Of a stretch of 64,000 bases of DNA, positions 23,385-33,938 are shown piece after piece. Position 1 is the stretch's first letter; each line of letters starts with the position of its first letter. The notes beneath the pieces were generated by a model that searched no databases, was not told where the DNA came from, and saw only the letters and a list, made by a program, of their open reading frames with translations. The position numbers were made by a program, and so were the translations under genes. The DNA is from Melitaea cinxia (taxonomy: Eukaryota; Arthropoda; Insecta; Lepidoptera; Nymphalidae). The stretch covers positions 6,563,326 to 6,627,325 of the forward strand of contig NC_059419.1 in NCBI RefSeq assembly GCF_905220565.1, given 5' to 3'.

Positions 23385-23500
23385 GATAAATTCGTCGTTT
23401 ATGAACCGATTTTGATAATTCTTTTTTTGTTGGAAAGGAGACATCTCAAGTGTGGCACCATGAAAAGGAAACCAGGATCTGATGATGGAATCGATGCGTT
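23385..23500 (+). repeat. Fragment of the 'aaccgacttc' element
   Basis: 'tatgaaccgattttgataat' and 'ggaaaccaggatctgatgat' match 12070-12165. Confidence 0.6.
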
Positions 23501-24118
23501 TGTTAATTTTTTTCGTCCACTTACGTTATATTGCACCTTACTATAACCACTGTAGCACGGCATCAAAGATATATTATTGTTACTTATTACATATAAGTGT
23601 GTTATACGTCTGAGATCTAGAGAATATACGAGCATATCTAAAAGCTTTCAATTTATCATATTTTAAATTAATCTAGCATATGGTGCCTCTATTCCGTTCG
23701 AGAAATTTCTACAAATCTAACGATGACTCATTCGTAACTGTCAACCAATTAGCCACTAACGTTCAGAAATTTAAAAAAAAAAAACTAAAATTTTAATATC
23801 CAAGGCTATTTTTTTTTAATTCGTTCTAGAATTTAATCAATAAAAATAAATTAGCTACTTATATTCTAAAATAGAACATCAGAAGTTAAAACTTTTTAAT
23901 CTGTGCTAAAAAAATTAAGTCTTTCACCTCAGAACGTGATGGATCAGCCTAACTTACTTAACTACCTACGAAAACAATTGTGTGCGGTGCGCCAAAAGAA
24001 GTTTTCACTGCAAAAAAAAAACAAATACAACAAATACAGATTATCCAATATTATTCAAAAAAGAACAACCAAAATTTAAATATCGAGGACTAAACCTATT
24101 TAATATGAAAATTATTCT
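23501..24118. other. AT-rich stretch without recognised genes
   Basis: Nothing recognised. Confidence 0.4.
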
Positions 24119-24247
24119 AAAACGGGATATTTACCATGTTTATATCAAGTCGAGATCAAGAGTCTCGTGATCAAGACATTCGAAGTCAACGTCGAAATAT
24201 CGAGCTCCGCAAAGCGAAAATAATAAACATGGTAAATATCCCGTTTT
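24119..24247. mobile_element. MITE with perfect 25-bp inverted ends
   Basis: The arms at 24119-24143 and 24223-24247 are exact reverse complements (each contains 'acgggatatttaccatgttt' or its complement). The 79-bp centre is non-coding. The perfect arms suggest recent origin or a strong hairpin. Target duplication is not evident and the superfamily is unknown. Confidence 0.8.
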
Positions 24248-25180
24248 CGAATTCGAAAATCTTATATTTAATATGAGCTTAAAAATTGTATAATGTGAAA
24301 AAACAATAGACACACTGACATTCAAAACGTTTTAACGTTTTACTCTTAAAGTACATACCGAAGAAAAAGCCCGCTGGAACTACTAACACCCACTTAAACA
24401 ACTTAGTTCGCTGTAACTATGCCCACGACGACTTAACGCGCTCGTTCTATAAGAACTTAAATAACCTACCCCTTTTATTTTCAAACATTTCTGCTATTGT
24501 ACTACAGTTAACATTTATGACTTCATTTTGTGAACTTAGTATTTTATACAGTTTTTATTTTACTATAAATATGATACACGTATATTTACTTATTAACAAT
24601 GAAATCTGAAATACATTTAAACGAGTACCTATGAACATATTAGAACTCCATTTTTAAACACGATGACATTAACTTTTTCGGCTTTCGGCTTATAAAAAAA
24701 ATAAAGTTTTACTGTAATATTACAATTCTATCATTGTACAATTTCATAAAAATTATCATTGAAAATTATTTTGCACATATAGCCCTAACATTTTACGCTT
24801 AAAATGTATTTTTTAATAAATAAGAAATATGTATGGATGGTAGAAAATACGAAGAAAATTCGTGAGATAAAAGATTTTTTTTCAGGCTGTATTCACAGCT
24901 GCGCCGCTGAAGGCTCACAGCATCAATAAGCCATCGGGAGAAACGATGTAAGAGTCGGTATACACTTGTTATTTGACAATTTTTGTATATTTTTATTTTT
25001 TTATCTAAAGTAACACTTAACAAGGGTCAATTGTATTCCAAAATTGTTTTGTGTTCAACTTTGAGGATAAAACATATTGATAACAATTAAAACGAACATA
25101 TAAAAGAGTTTGAGAGTAGTGAAAAGTGGAAATTTGGTTAATTAAATTACATTTAATTTAAATAACCTATTTTTAATTGT
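24248..25180. other. AT-rich stretch without recognised genes
   Basis: Nothing recognised. Confidence 0.4.
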
Positions 25181-25570
25181 TTTATTTATTTATTAATAGT
25201 TAATTGCACAATACATTTAAGAGCTGTACTGTTGCTATATTCTTTAGTACCGTAGCCACACAGTGTTTATTGAGTTCACCAAATTAGGTTTAATTTTGGC
25301 TAAGAAGAACCCCTTAACTTGCCTCTTAAATAAGTCACGTGAGGGAGCTTTACGGATGGACCCGGGTAACATATTCCAGAGACGAACAGCAGAAACAGCA
25401 AATAAATTAGACAAAAACCCAGACCGATGGATAGGAGTAGAAAGAGATAGATTATTTGAAGAGCGGAGAGATCTTTCATGAGATTCGGAAAGGAAAGTGA
25501 ACTTACATTTAAGGTAAGAAGCGTAGTAGGACGAGATAGAATAGTGAAGAGTAAACAAAGAATTCTCAAG
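25181..25570 (-). mobile_element. LINE 3' fragment (jockey/CR1-type)
   Basis: Minus-strand fragment holding the last part of a reverse-transcriptase ORF and a short 3' UTR that ends in A-rich 'aataaataaataaaac'. The 5' part is lost. The stretch 25233-25265, read on the minus strand, closely matches the first bases of the RTE at 60702 (see findings). Confidence 0.7.
25244..25558 (-). pseudogene. Reverse-transcriptase C-terminal tail
   Basis: About 104 residues. The segment with HERSLRS, LSTPIHRSGFLSN, AVSAVRLWNMLPGSIR and FKRQVKGFFL is the signature C-terminal tail of jockey/CR1-superfamily ORF2 proteins, where an 'F..RAVRLWN.LP' block follows the polymerase. No polymerase motifs (FADD) or endonuclease are present, so this is a 5'-truncated remnant with an intact stop. 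It acts in nothing on its own. The clade within the superfamily is unresolved. Confidence 0.75.
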
Positions 25571-25682
25571 TTCCTACGCTCACGGATTGGTAGCCATTTA
25601 AATTTGTTAAACTAAACTTTATGTTTCCCATTTACAGTTACCATTTTTATTTTATTTTTTACATTATCTTATTTGAATATTT

Positions 25683-25891
25683 ATAATAAATTTGTTGTAA
25701 CTTGTACACCTATGCTGACGCTAGACCATTTCCTTTGCCCTAAGGTTGCCTGGAAGAGATCGGCTTTTAGCGATAAGGCCGCCCTTTGTACCTAATGAAT
25801 ATATTGTCAATATTTTTTTTTCTTTCTTTGATATGTATTATTTCTGTTTTTGGTGTACAATAAAGTGTATTATTATTATTATTATTTATTA
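25683..25891 (+). mobile_element. LINE 3' end (jockey/CR1-type)
   Basis: 'gcgataaggccgccctttgt' followed by 'tggtgtacaataaagtgtat' and a (TTA)n tail; same family and strand as 3250-3410. Only the 3' UTR is present. Confidence 0.7.
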
Positions 25892-26065
25892 TCTATATTA
25901 ATATTATAAAGCTGAAAAGTTTATTTGTTTAAGCGTGCTAATCTCAAGAACTACTGGTTAAAATTAAAAAAAATCTTTATGTGTTGGATATCCCATTTAC
26001 CGAGGAAGGCTCTGTGCTATTTTTAAACTAAAATTAACACTTGTGAAACCTCTCGGCATCGCTAG
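25892..26065 (+). mobile_element. Non-autonomous Helitron, family 3
   Basis: Begins A|TCTATATTAATATTATAAAG, contains 'gctaatctcaagaactactg' and ends 'cggcatcgCTAG|T'. The A|TC start and CTRR|T end fit Helitron rules. 174 bp, non-coding, internally shortened. Confidence 0.65.
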
Positions 26066-26109
26066 TTACGTTATACGTGTTCGTGTAAGGATATTTTATA
26101 TATAGTGTC

Positions 26110-26345
26110 ATTGATCAGTCCGACTGGGGAAGTACCTTAACCTTACATTAGATCACAGTTAAATAATACTTGTTGCATGTTGCTTGTTGCTTGTTGCATG
26201 TTGTGTTCCTATAGCGGGTAGGGTAGCTAGAGTTCCAGGGGCAGGTCGGGGGTAGGGTCGGCAACGGGTTGGCAATGTTCATGGTGTGCCAGGTGTCCGT
26301 TAACTACAGTATCCGCCTACCGTGAGTCAGACCGTACAATTTTTT
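26110..26345 (+). repeat. Interspersed repeat E
   Basis: 'tccgactggggaagtacctt', 'gtagggtcggcaacgggttg'. It carries a local minisatellite of 'cttgttg/catgttg' units at 26170-26205. Confidence 0.65.
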
Positions 26346-26480
26346 GCCTCCTATGCAATGTAAATGTTGTTGTACTATACAAAATACATAAATGCATTTT
26401 TTTAACACCATGTGTGTATCTTTTCGTGTATAACATTGTGGTTATAAAGCTGGATTAATTTAAACTAATTTTACTTTTGG

Positions 26481-26653
26481 CGTGACAACGTCTGATAAAT
26501 CGATGAACGCCGGCTGCATGCACGAAAAAGGGTGACTCTTTGTCTCGTTTCGCTAATTGTCCTGTTGCGCTCATTGTACGCTTGCGCCGCATCTATCTCC
26601 CTTCCACTCGATTGGCCTATGCATCCGAGATGTTTCGTTATGACGTTGTCACG
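26481..26653. mobile_element. MITE with CGTGACAACGTC inverted ends
   Basis: Perfect 12-bp inverted ends: CGTGACAACGTC at 26481-26492 and GACGTTGTCACG at 26642-26653. The interior is GC-richer than its surroundings ('gaacgccggctgcatgcacg') and has a fortuitous 64-codon minus-strand frame. A 'cacggtaaac' motif is duplicated just outside the right end. The superfamily is not identified. Confidence 0.6.
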
Positions 26654-27179
26654 GTAAACTATCACGGTAAACCAACTTTACAGACAACAAATTTTATATA
26701 AGCTATTCTATATTCGTATACTTTACATACGTTGATGAACAGTTTTAACAGTTTTTGAAAAATATATTATAATAAATTTAATTACTTTGATTACTATTTG
26801 AATTAATAATTTATAACAAAAAGAAAATGTACGATAATATAAATTCATGTACTACAATGAAACAAGTGTAAGCGCACCCTAACCCTTATTTATTGTACGT
26901 TTATTTATAGGGCTTCGGTAAAGACGAATTCACATTTTTCTTTGAAACTTTTTATGGTTCGACGCTTGGCTACTTTTTAACAAGTAACCTGTTATACTGT
27001 TTATTTTTTATTTTGATATACTTGTTTTTAACTTTTTTTACACTCCTAAGAGTGGCAAATAAGCTTATCGATCTGGTAAGCGGTCTAATACATGCGATAT
27101 ATTTATAAGTAAAACCTCAAATATTAATTTTTATCAAAACCATCCTAATTTAAACAAAGGTGCCACGAACATAATGATA
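26654..27179. other. AT-rich stretch without recognised genes
   Basis: Nothing recognised. Confidence 0.4.
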
Positions 27180-27415
27180 ACACCGCTCTGGTGTAGTAGT
27201 GCCTGCACCGTGTGGGTGCTCACACACCGGCGATTGTGGTTCGATTCCCGTTCGGGAGGAATACTTGTATTTGTAGATTTCTTTCCGGTCTGGTCACATG
27301 TCTCATAGTAGGGAATATATCCGCCAACCCGCAGTGTAGTAGCGTGGTGGATTAAGCTCTAATCCTTCTCCTACATGGAGAAAGTGGCCCATACCCAGTA
27401 GTGGGATATGAAATT
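27180..27415 (+). mobile_element. SINE family A, internally deleted
   Basis: Head ('caccgctctggtgtagtagt', B box 'ggttcgattccc') joins directly to late body ('tagggaatatatccgccaac') and tail ('ggcccatacccagtagtggg'). About 100 bp of body is missing. Confidence 0.8.
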
Positions 27416-28073
27416 CTGAATGGTGACTCGTGATCGTAACGAACTTAATCAACCTACAACTATTTCACAGGGATAAGTCCTTGTAAGAAATTTGTTAGAA
27501 CATAAGTCAACACACCTCTCTAGTCAACTTATTGTTAGTATATAATGTGTCTACCCAAAGTAATGATCGCTATCGTATCATTATCAATATTAACAAGTAA
27601 AGTTTTTTGTTCTAAACTAGATCTACAAATACTAATATCTAGACTAAAAATAGAATAATAAAAAATGTAACTACATATTGTGAGAGGTCATAGAACCCTC
27701 GATTACAAGCATTAATAAAACTTTAGTCACCAATAGGTACTCTAGACTGGACATTGGTGTTATCAAATTAGCGTAACAATAATAAAAATTAAGATTAGAT
27801 GCCATTATACTATTATTTATAGACAATTTATGTTACTATTTCAAATTCCACGCATAATATTGTGTGAATAATAGGTACATATGATTAAATTACGCTGATA
27901 AATATTTAAAAAAACTTGTATTTTTCTTTTCTTATTATCATATTATCTAGATAAATCGAACTTTTCATATGTCAACCCTCTCAGATATATGCACCGTACA
28001 TACATATTTTTTTATACAACATTATTATTGTTATATATTATGACATTAAAATGTAAATAATTCTCTATAAATG
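27416..28073. other. AT-rich stretch without recognised genes
   Basis: Nothing recognised. Confidence 0.4.
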
Positions 28074-28080
28074 AAAAAAA
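28074..28080 (-). terminator. Pol III terminator of tRNA-Pro
   Basis: Seven A on the plus strand, so T7 on the minus strand, starting two bases after the mature 3' end of the tRNA. Standard RNA polymerase III stop. Confidence 0.85.
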
Positions 28081-28082
28081 GA

Positions 28083-28154
28083 GGGCTCGTCCGGGATTTG
28101 AACCCGGGACCTCTCGCACCCAAAGCGAGAATCATACCCCTAGACCAACGAGCC
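28083..28154 (-). tRNA. tRNA-Pro (anticodon TGG)
   Basis: 72-base cloverleaf on the minus strand. The acceptor stem GGCTCGT/ACGAGCC is fully paired with discriminator C. The anticodon stem CTCGC/GCGAG encloses the loop TTTGGGT, giving anticodon TGG at 28120-28122, which reads CCA and, by wobble, other proline codons. The T arm CCGGG-TTCAAAT-CCCGG is perfect. The A box (TGGTCTAGGGG) and B box (GGTTCAAATCC) serve as the internal Pol III promoter, and a T7 terminator follows. No intron; CCA is not encoded, as usual in eukaryotes. It is the only intact host gene seen in the window. Unlike the SINE heads, it has no retroposon body attached. Confidence 0.97.
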
Positions 28155-28754
28155 GCTTGTCCAACATGAGTAAAAACCACTTAACATTCTACATAAAACC
28201 TTCGAAACGTAACGAAAGCAATTATATACATAATTATACAAACATAAAAACAATAGCTTTCATACGAACATTTTAAAGTATTCTTACAATTCTTTATTTG
28301 CACGTAATAAAATTTTACTACAATTTTTGATAGTATTTAGAAGGTTATATACATACTATACTATATAAGCATAAAACAATTTTCAACTTTATGTCACTAG
28401 TATTATGATTTAAATATCGTTAATATTATTATGTATTAATGGATCAAACTAAATGTTGATTATAAGTTAACAAATTAGGCCTTATCCGTAAATAGGTGAA
28501 GTGTGACAACATTACAAAGATAATACGAAAAAGAAAAATAAGAGAATATTATATGAAAATAATAAGCATTGATAATAAAATCGCTACTTTTACTTTTAGG
28601 TATGCGTAAAATGAGGCTTTGAGTTGTATTAAATTATGCCAACATAACTGTAAAGCGAGATCATTGACACTTGTACAAATTGGTGACTATAAATACTAGA
28701 TTGTTTATGATATATTAATACATTATCTATATACATATATAAAAATCACGTGCA
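28155..28754. other. AT-rich stretch without recognised genes
   Basis: 5' flank of the tRNA gene. Nothing recognised. Confidence 0.4.
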
Positions 28755-29003
28755 TGATATTTTTTTTAATATACTATAACATTCACGCACAATCTTCTGT
28801 TCCTAAGGTAAGCAACTCAATGTTTGTGTTATAGGTAACAGCCGACTGATATAACTAAATATATTTTTTTTTATATAAATATACATGGAAATAATACATA
28901 TATAAATACAAATATTACACCCAGACTCAGGCGGCAATCGAGCCCACAACCCGCGGAGCAGAAAGCAGGGCCACTAAAAACTGCGCCAACGGGCCAGTCC
29001 ATA
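28755..29003 (-). mobile_element. SINE family B, near full length
   Basis: tRNA-like head at 28920-29003 on the minus strand ('ggcccgttggcgcagttttt', B-box-like 'gggctcgattgccgcc'), then a body with 'cagtcggctgttacctataa' and 'ttaccttaggaacagaag'. About 250 bp. Closely parallels 56760-57003. Not a functional tRNA. Confidence 0.75.
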
Positions 29004-29028
29004 TTTGAGTGTGTGTTTGTACGATTTT

Positions 29029-29178
29029 CGACAAAGCAACAAAGCCAGCCCTGCGGTCACCAATCCGCCTGCCCAGAGTGGTGACTTTGGGCAAAACACA
29101 TGAGTTCACGTTATTTTTGGCGTAAACTTGTGAGGCCTATGTCCAGCAGTGAACTGTATCGGCTGTAACGATGATGGA
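29029..29178 (+). mobile_element. RTE-derived element, 5'-truncated
   Basis: Same internally deleted RTE derivative as 2292-2620, here 5'-truncated: 'ccagccctgcggtcaccaat' runs into 'gggcaaaacacatgag' and then the 3' tail 'ggcctatgtccagcagtgaa'. A 12-bp target duplication TTGTACGATTTT at 29017-29028 and 29179-29190 defines the ends and proves insertion by retroposition. Confidence 0.9.
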
Positions 29179-29416
29179 TTGTACGATTTTAATAAAATTT
29201 TGCACATATATGTAATTTTGTCCAACTTAAAATATAAGCTATATCAACTCCAAACAAGTTTTATTTATTAAAAACGATTTTTATAACTCATATATTCCGT
29301 GCACCGTGATCGGATTTCATCAGAATTGCAATCTTACTAATATTTAAAAAACCTTGATCATACCTACGGCGGTTACCTATCCTTAATCAATAGCGTAATA
29401 ACCTGCACCGAATGTA

Positions 29417-30709
29417 ACACGTGGTTCAATAAGTCCCGAGACTAAGTACTAAAAAAAGGTATTTTTTATAAAATTAATTTTTATTCATCAACATAGTCTC
29501 CTCCAAGAGCGATACAGTCCCTCCAACGCTTTTCTAACTTTTCTATCCCATGTGTGTAGAACAATTTGTCTTTGGCTTCAAAATAAGCCTCCGTTGCTGC
29601 GATAACTTCACAATTTGAGTCAAATTTCTTACCCTAAAGCATTTTTTTTGAGGTCTGCAAACAGCCAGTAATCGCTGGGGGCCAAGTCTGGCGAATAAGG
29701 GGGATGAGGAAGCAATTCGAAGCCCAATTCGTTAATTTTGGCCATCGTTCTCACGGACTTGTGACAAGGCGCGTTGTCCTGGTGAAACACCACTTTCTTT
29801 TTGTTCATGTGAGGCCGTTTGTCCGCAATTTCGTACTTCAATCGCTCCAATAAGCACATGTAATAGTCACTATTTATATTTTGCCCCTTTTCAAGGTAGT
29901 CGATGAAAAGTATTCCATGCGCATCCCAAAATATAGACGCCATAACCTTACCGGCCGATTTCTGAGTCTTTGGACGCTTCGGGCGACTTTCACCAGCCGC
30001 TCTCCACTCCGCTGCCTGCCGATTGGATTCCGGAGTGAAATGGTATATCCAGGTTTCATCCATTGTTACATACCGACGTAAAAAATCCTTTATATTATGA
30101 TTCATCAGCGCCAAACATCGCTCTGAATCATTGATACGTTGTTCCTTTTGATTAGTTGTAAGCAAACGCGGCACCCACTTAGAAAAAAGCTTTTTCATGG
30201 CCAATTTTTTTATGTAAAATAGTGAAAACACTACCAGCTGAAATCTTCACTATCTCGGCTATCTCTCGCACTTTTACCTTCCGATCTTCCAATACGATTT
30301 TGAGGACTTGGTTAATATTTTGTTGAGTCACTGCTTCATTTGGACGACCTGAGCGTTCCCCATCATTGGTGTCCATGCGACTGCGTTTGAAGTCGGCATA
30401 CCACCGACAAATGGTTGCTTTAGAGGGAGCTGATCCTGCATAGCATTTTATAAGCCATTGCTGTGCTTCAACGGTATTTTTTCCCATTAAAAAACAATGT
30501 TTTATCAACACGCGAAACTCGTTTTTTTCCATTGTATCGAAATTACAACCGTAGCGTCACTTAAATGTTTCAAAATCAATAATTTTATTGTTCCATTTTT
30601 AAAAATTTGACACATATTCTTGTATTGATAGCCAGTACTTTTTAAAAATCAAAAGAGTTTTTAATATATGCGCCATTTCCAGGTTAGTCTCGGGACTTAT
30701 TGAACGATC
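29417..30709 (-). mobile_element. mariner transposon (Tc1/mariner, D34D)
   Basis: About 1.3 kb, the standard mariner size. Inverted ends carry GTTCAATAAGTCCCGAGACT (left at about 29424) and its complement (right, 30684-30706). TA dinucleotides adjoin both ends (29415-29416, 30710-30711). The outermost few bases do not pair well, so the ends are given to within a few bases. It encodes one transposase on the minus strand, which is disrupted. Confidence 0.9.
29481..30532 (-). pseudogene. mariner transposase, disrupted
   Basis: Cut-and-paste transposase. The N-terminal part (from 30532) has the helix-turn-helix DNA-binding region with the GRP-like 'GERSGRPNEA' linker. The catalytic part shows MDETWIYHF (D1), HQDNAPCHKS (D2) and SPDLAPSDYWLF (D3) with 34 residues between D2 and D3, the D34D mark of mariner. 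Removing two single-base excesses would give about 350 codons, the usual length. Lesions: a +1 shift in a 7-T run (30207-30213), a +1 shift in an 8-T run (29642-29649), and an in-frame stop at 29634-29636. All three catalytic aspartates remain. It cannot make transposase as read, but it is young; assembly error in the homopolymers is possible. Confidence 0.93.
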
Positions 30710-30721
30710 TAGTACGTATGT

Positions 30722-31082
30722 TTAATACATTAGGTACATTTTTGTGTTTGATAGCTGGGCTTACTACTAAAAATGAACAAGAATTAGCACCAGTGTCGAA
30801 AATGGTGGCAATTTTGTCGTTGCTCTAATTATTAACTTAATTTCTACAGAGTTTAATGTAATTTATGGTAATTTTCAGCATTTTGAAATTTTTTTTTAGA
30901 CGAAAACAAATCCATGCGGTGAAAATAAATTTACCTTTGCTAGAATTAGCTATACATATGATGACAATCATTGACCCTACAATTTATCCATATCACGAAT
31001 ATAACAACGCATTAATTGAAACTAATTCAATTAAATCAAGAAAATAATATCATAATGTGGTAATAAATCATCAGTGAAAGTG
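30722..31082. other. AT-rich stretch without recognised genes
   Basis: Nothing recognised. Confidence 0.4.
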
Positions 31083-31310
31083 CATTAAGCCATTCGTGGA
31101 TGTTATTATGCGAATGGCCGCAGCGTTAGTGATTTATTTATGACGTCAGAATGAGCTCCCACCACGTAATTAACCGCGGCCAGATCACTGTTTACAGGGC
31201 GTTCGGGATATTGTTTTGCTTTACGAATACGTATGGAGGTAATCGTTACAAGTCCATGAATAGCTTTTTTTAGCAATTTATTTAGGCATTGATGACGGAT
31301 CAACTGCTGA
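31083..31310. promoter_or_regulatory. Candidate conserved non-coding block
   Basis: More balanced composition than its flanks and no repeat copy elsewhere. Holds TGACGTCA at 31141-31148, 'accacgtaattaaccgcggc' and a palindromic 'gatcaactgctgatcca'. Homeodomain-type (TAATTA) and CRE-type motifs sit together. This is suggestive only; such motifs are common by chance in AT-rich DNA. Confidence 0.3.
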
Positions 31311-33302
31311 TCCATAGAGGATTACAATCACTATAATTCCTTTCAAATCAAGTGTAATAGAAAGGAAATGCCTAAAAAATTATATTCAGTTTGTAATGTT
31401 GAGTTTCCCTGTATTCGCGTCGCGTTGCATAGCTTTGGTTCGTTCTATATCGCGTACTATATTTAAGGCAACCTATAGTTACTTTATGTTCATATTTTTC
31501 ATTGTCATATTCCACTGCCTCTGTTGTAAACCATGCATTTATTCATTTTTATTAATCAAATCTAATTTATTTATAAACATTCTGTATACGTACACTTATA
31601 TAGATGGACGCGTAAATCATATTGAGCTAACTAGCGTTACGTTTTTATCGCCTAAAACCTGACATCGTTTTATCATAATCTATATAAAGTTATAAAAGTT
31701 AGTTATAATCTCTAGCCGGCTTAGCTCCGGCTTATTATGCTTACACTTCAAGAAGTAGCCTATAAAAAGTAAGTCTTAGAGAAAAATTGTGAAATTTATC
31801 AATTTTGTACTCGACACCATCAAATTACTCTACTTTTCTCACCCTTGTCTGTATTATGATATTTTGTCAATATACTTCTAAATGTATTACTTACACTGCT
31901 GGATAAGGAAATATTTTCTTTAAAGAAGAACGACAGAGTTTAGAATATCATCAGCTACATCTTCTACAATTCTTTTTAAATGTGTATTTATTGTGCTACA
32001 TTATTTTCTGTCTTACTAAATAAAGGACTAGGGATTGACCTATTGGAAAATTGATAAAAACGTATAAAGTTATATTTCCCACACAATGAAAATTTCGATA
32101 GGAAAACGTTTTTTTATTTATTTATAAATCACGTTTTAAGCAATAAAGTGCGTGAGTCTTAACTGTCCTGTCAAGACATTTCCTTGAATGCCTACAGGCA
32201 AAGGTACCATCTAGTACTCGACGTTAAGAGATCATGATGAAATTAACAGTATTTCAGTAGCTGAAGAGCATCTTAATACATAAAAGGAGTATAATATAAC
32301 ACTGGAATCTATGATTTATAAGTATTCTAAGTATTTCGCTCTACGTTATACCTTAGTATTTACTACTACAATTAGCACTTCAAGTTGATTATGCGATGTA
32401 TAAGCTGTACTTCTCTCTTTCATCTCTTTAGACAATTACCACATTAAACATTCTTGTATTGTAAAGTTGTATGTACAGAGAATCTTTTCATTACAATGAA
32501 AACAAAATACCATATTTCTAATCCACCGCTAATTCGTCTAAAGTTATAACCTTGTCACGTACTGATGTCATATCGTAATGAAATTAACTTCATGTTTTAT
32601 TCATTTCACAGACGCTTGCCTACTTATCTCGAACTTTCCATACGGCGAGTCCGAACTTTATTGAATAACTGATGACCTTCCGACGAGGAGTTCCGGGCGA
32701 CATTTACCTTGTCTCCGTAGAACAATACCTATTTAAGGAGTTGAAACTTCCAAAGTGGATTGATTTTAAATATATAAGAGGATTTGAAATTCAATTTCAA
32801 TAATAAAGGAATTAATATCTCAATAGACCAAACATTAGGAAGTTTATGTAAAATTTTGTACATTAAAATAAATGATTGCAACGATGTAATATATTTCAGT
32901 TTTAATCAGTTCAATATTTAAAAAAATTATTATTAAAAAAAAATATTAGTTGAATTGGTTTTAGTTGTGTCAAATTTAGACACTCTATTTTGCAGACATT
33001 ACACGAGATTCAAAAGATGAGCAATGACAGAGGCATGAATATTCGGTTAGTTAGGATTTTTTATATATTAGATAATTAAGGGGTAGATTTAGTAGACCCG
33101 CTACTCTCCAGTTAGGTCTGCATTTCTGTGTTGGAGTACAATAGGAGAAGTATGTGACAATTTTTCAGCTTGCCACAAATACCTACCTAAAAATTGGTAC
33201 CAGTTCTCCTACTCAGGCATCATCAAGTGACACGTGAAAAGACTAACACAGTCTACTAATTATCTATTAGGTGTGATTAATTAACTGTGTTTAAATATGG
33301 AA
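31311..33302. other. AT-rich stretch without recognised genes
   Basis: No gene recognised. 32590-32760 is less AT-rich; 'ttattcatttcacag' before 32611 looks like a splice acceptor followed by 18 open codons, but nothing supports an exon. Confidence 0.35.
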
Positions 33303-33616
33303 TCTATACAAATAAATAAAATTGTAGTGTCTGTTTGTAATATTAAAATGACCACTTATTACTAAATGCATATGGATGTATACAAGGTACATATACCAAA
33401 ATAAGCTTTTTTACAATTTTTGTCCGTCTGTCTGTCTGTCTGTTTGTTCCGGCTAATCTCTGAAACGGCTGGACCGATTTAAACGGGACTTTTACTCTGA
33501 TATAATACGGAGTAACTTAGGCTAGTTTTATTTTAAAAATTTATTTATTTTGTAACTCTGCAAACTGAGCAATATTTTTTTTAATTTCACACGGACGAAG
33601 TCGCAGGCACAGCTAG
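33303..33616 (+). mobile_element. Non-autonomous Helitron, family 1
   Basis: Starts A|TCTATACAAATAAATAAAAT and ends 'cgaagtcgcaggcacagCTAG|T', fulfilling the A|TC...CTRR|T rule. 314 bp, non-coding; contains a (GTCT)n-like stretch 'gtccgtctgtctgtctgtct'. It is the empty form of the 750-bp copy at 11935. Confidence 0.85.
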
Positions 33617-33741
33617 TTATTAATAAAATTAAGCTTTAAATATTAATATTTTATTGTTAAGCGTTGTCGGCAATTTTATAACGAATTAATTTATTAATGT
33701 TTAGATAAATTAATAAATGTACTCTTAACTTACGCGTGTAT

Positions 33742-33926
33742 AGTGATCGGGGTGTGTAGCTGTCGGTCCCAGTTGTTATCATGTACACCTGATGACGATC
33801 GTACTCAAAGTAGGGAATATATCCGCCAACCCGCATTGGAGCAATGTGATGGATTAAGCTCTGATCCTTCTCCTACATGGGGAAAGAGGCCTATACCCAG
33901 CAGTGGGATTACTACAGGCTGAAGCG
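33742..33926 (+). mobile_element. SINE family A, 5'-truncated, with TSD
   Basis: Starts mid-body and reaches the tail ('ggcctatacccagcagtggg', 'caggctgaagcg'). A 12-bp target duplication TTACGCGTGTAT at 33730-33741 and 33927-33938 proves that the truncated form is how it inserted. Confidence 0.9.
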
Positions 33927-33938
33927 TTACGCGTGTAT

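Noticed and set aside
25263..25481. 72-codon plus-strand open frame
   Set aside because: Shadow of the LINE reverse-transcriptase tail on the minus strand.
26471..26665. 64-codon minus-strand open frame
   Set aside because: Lies wholly in a MITE-like block and reaches across its inverted ends; no recognisable domain.
28920..29003. tRNA gene candidate
   Set aside because: It has A/B-box-like blocks but no closed cloverleaf and is followed by a SINE body; the same head recurs at 9726 and 56890.
32594..32670. Splice-acceptor-like 'tcatttcacag' followed by 18 open codons
   Set aside because: No upstream exon or donor, no protein similarity recognised; such acceptors are frequent in AT-rich DNA.
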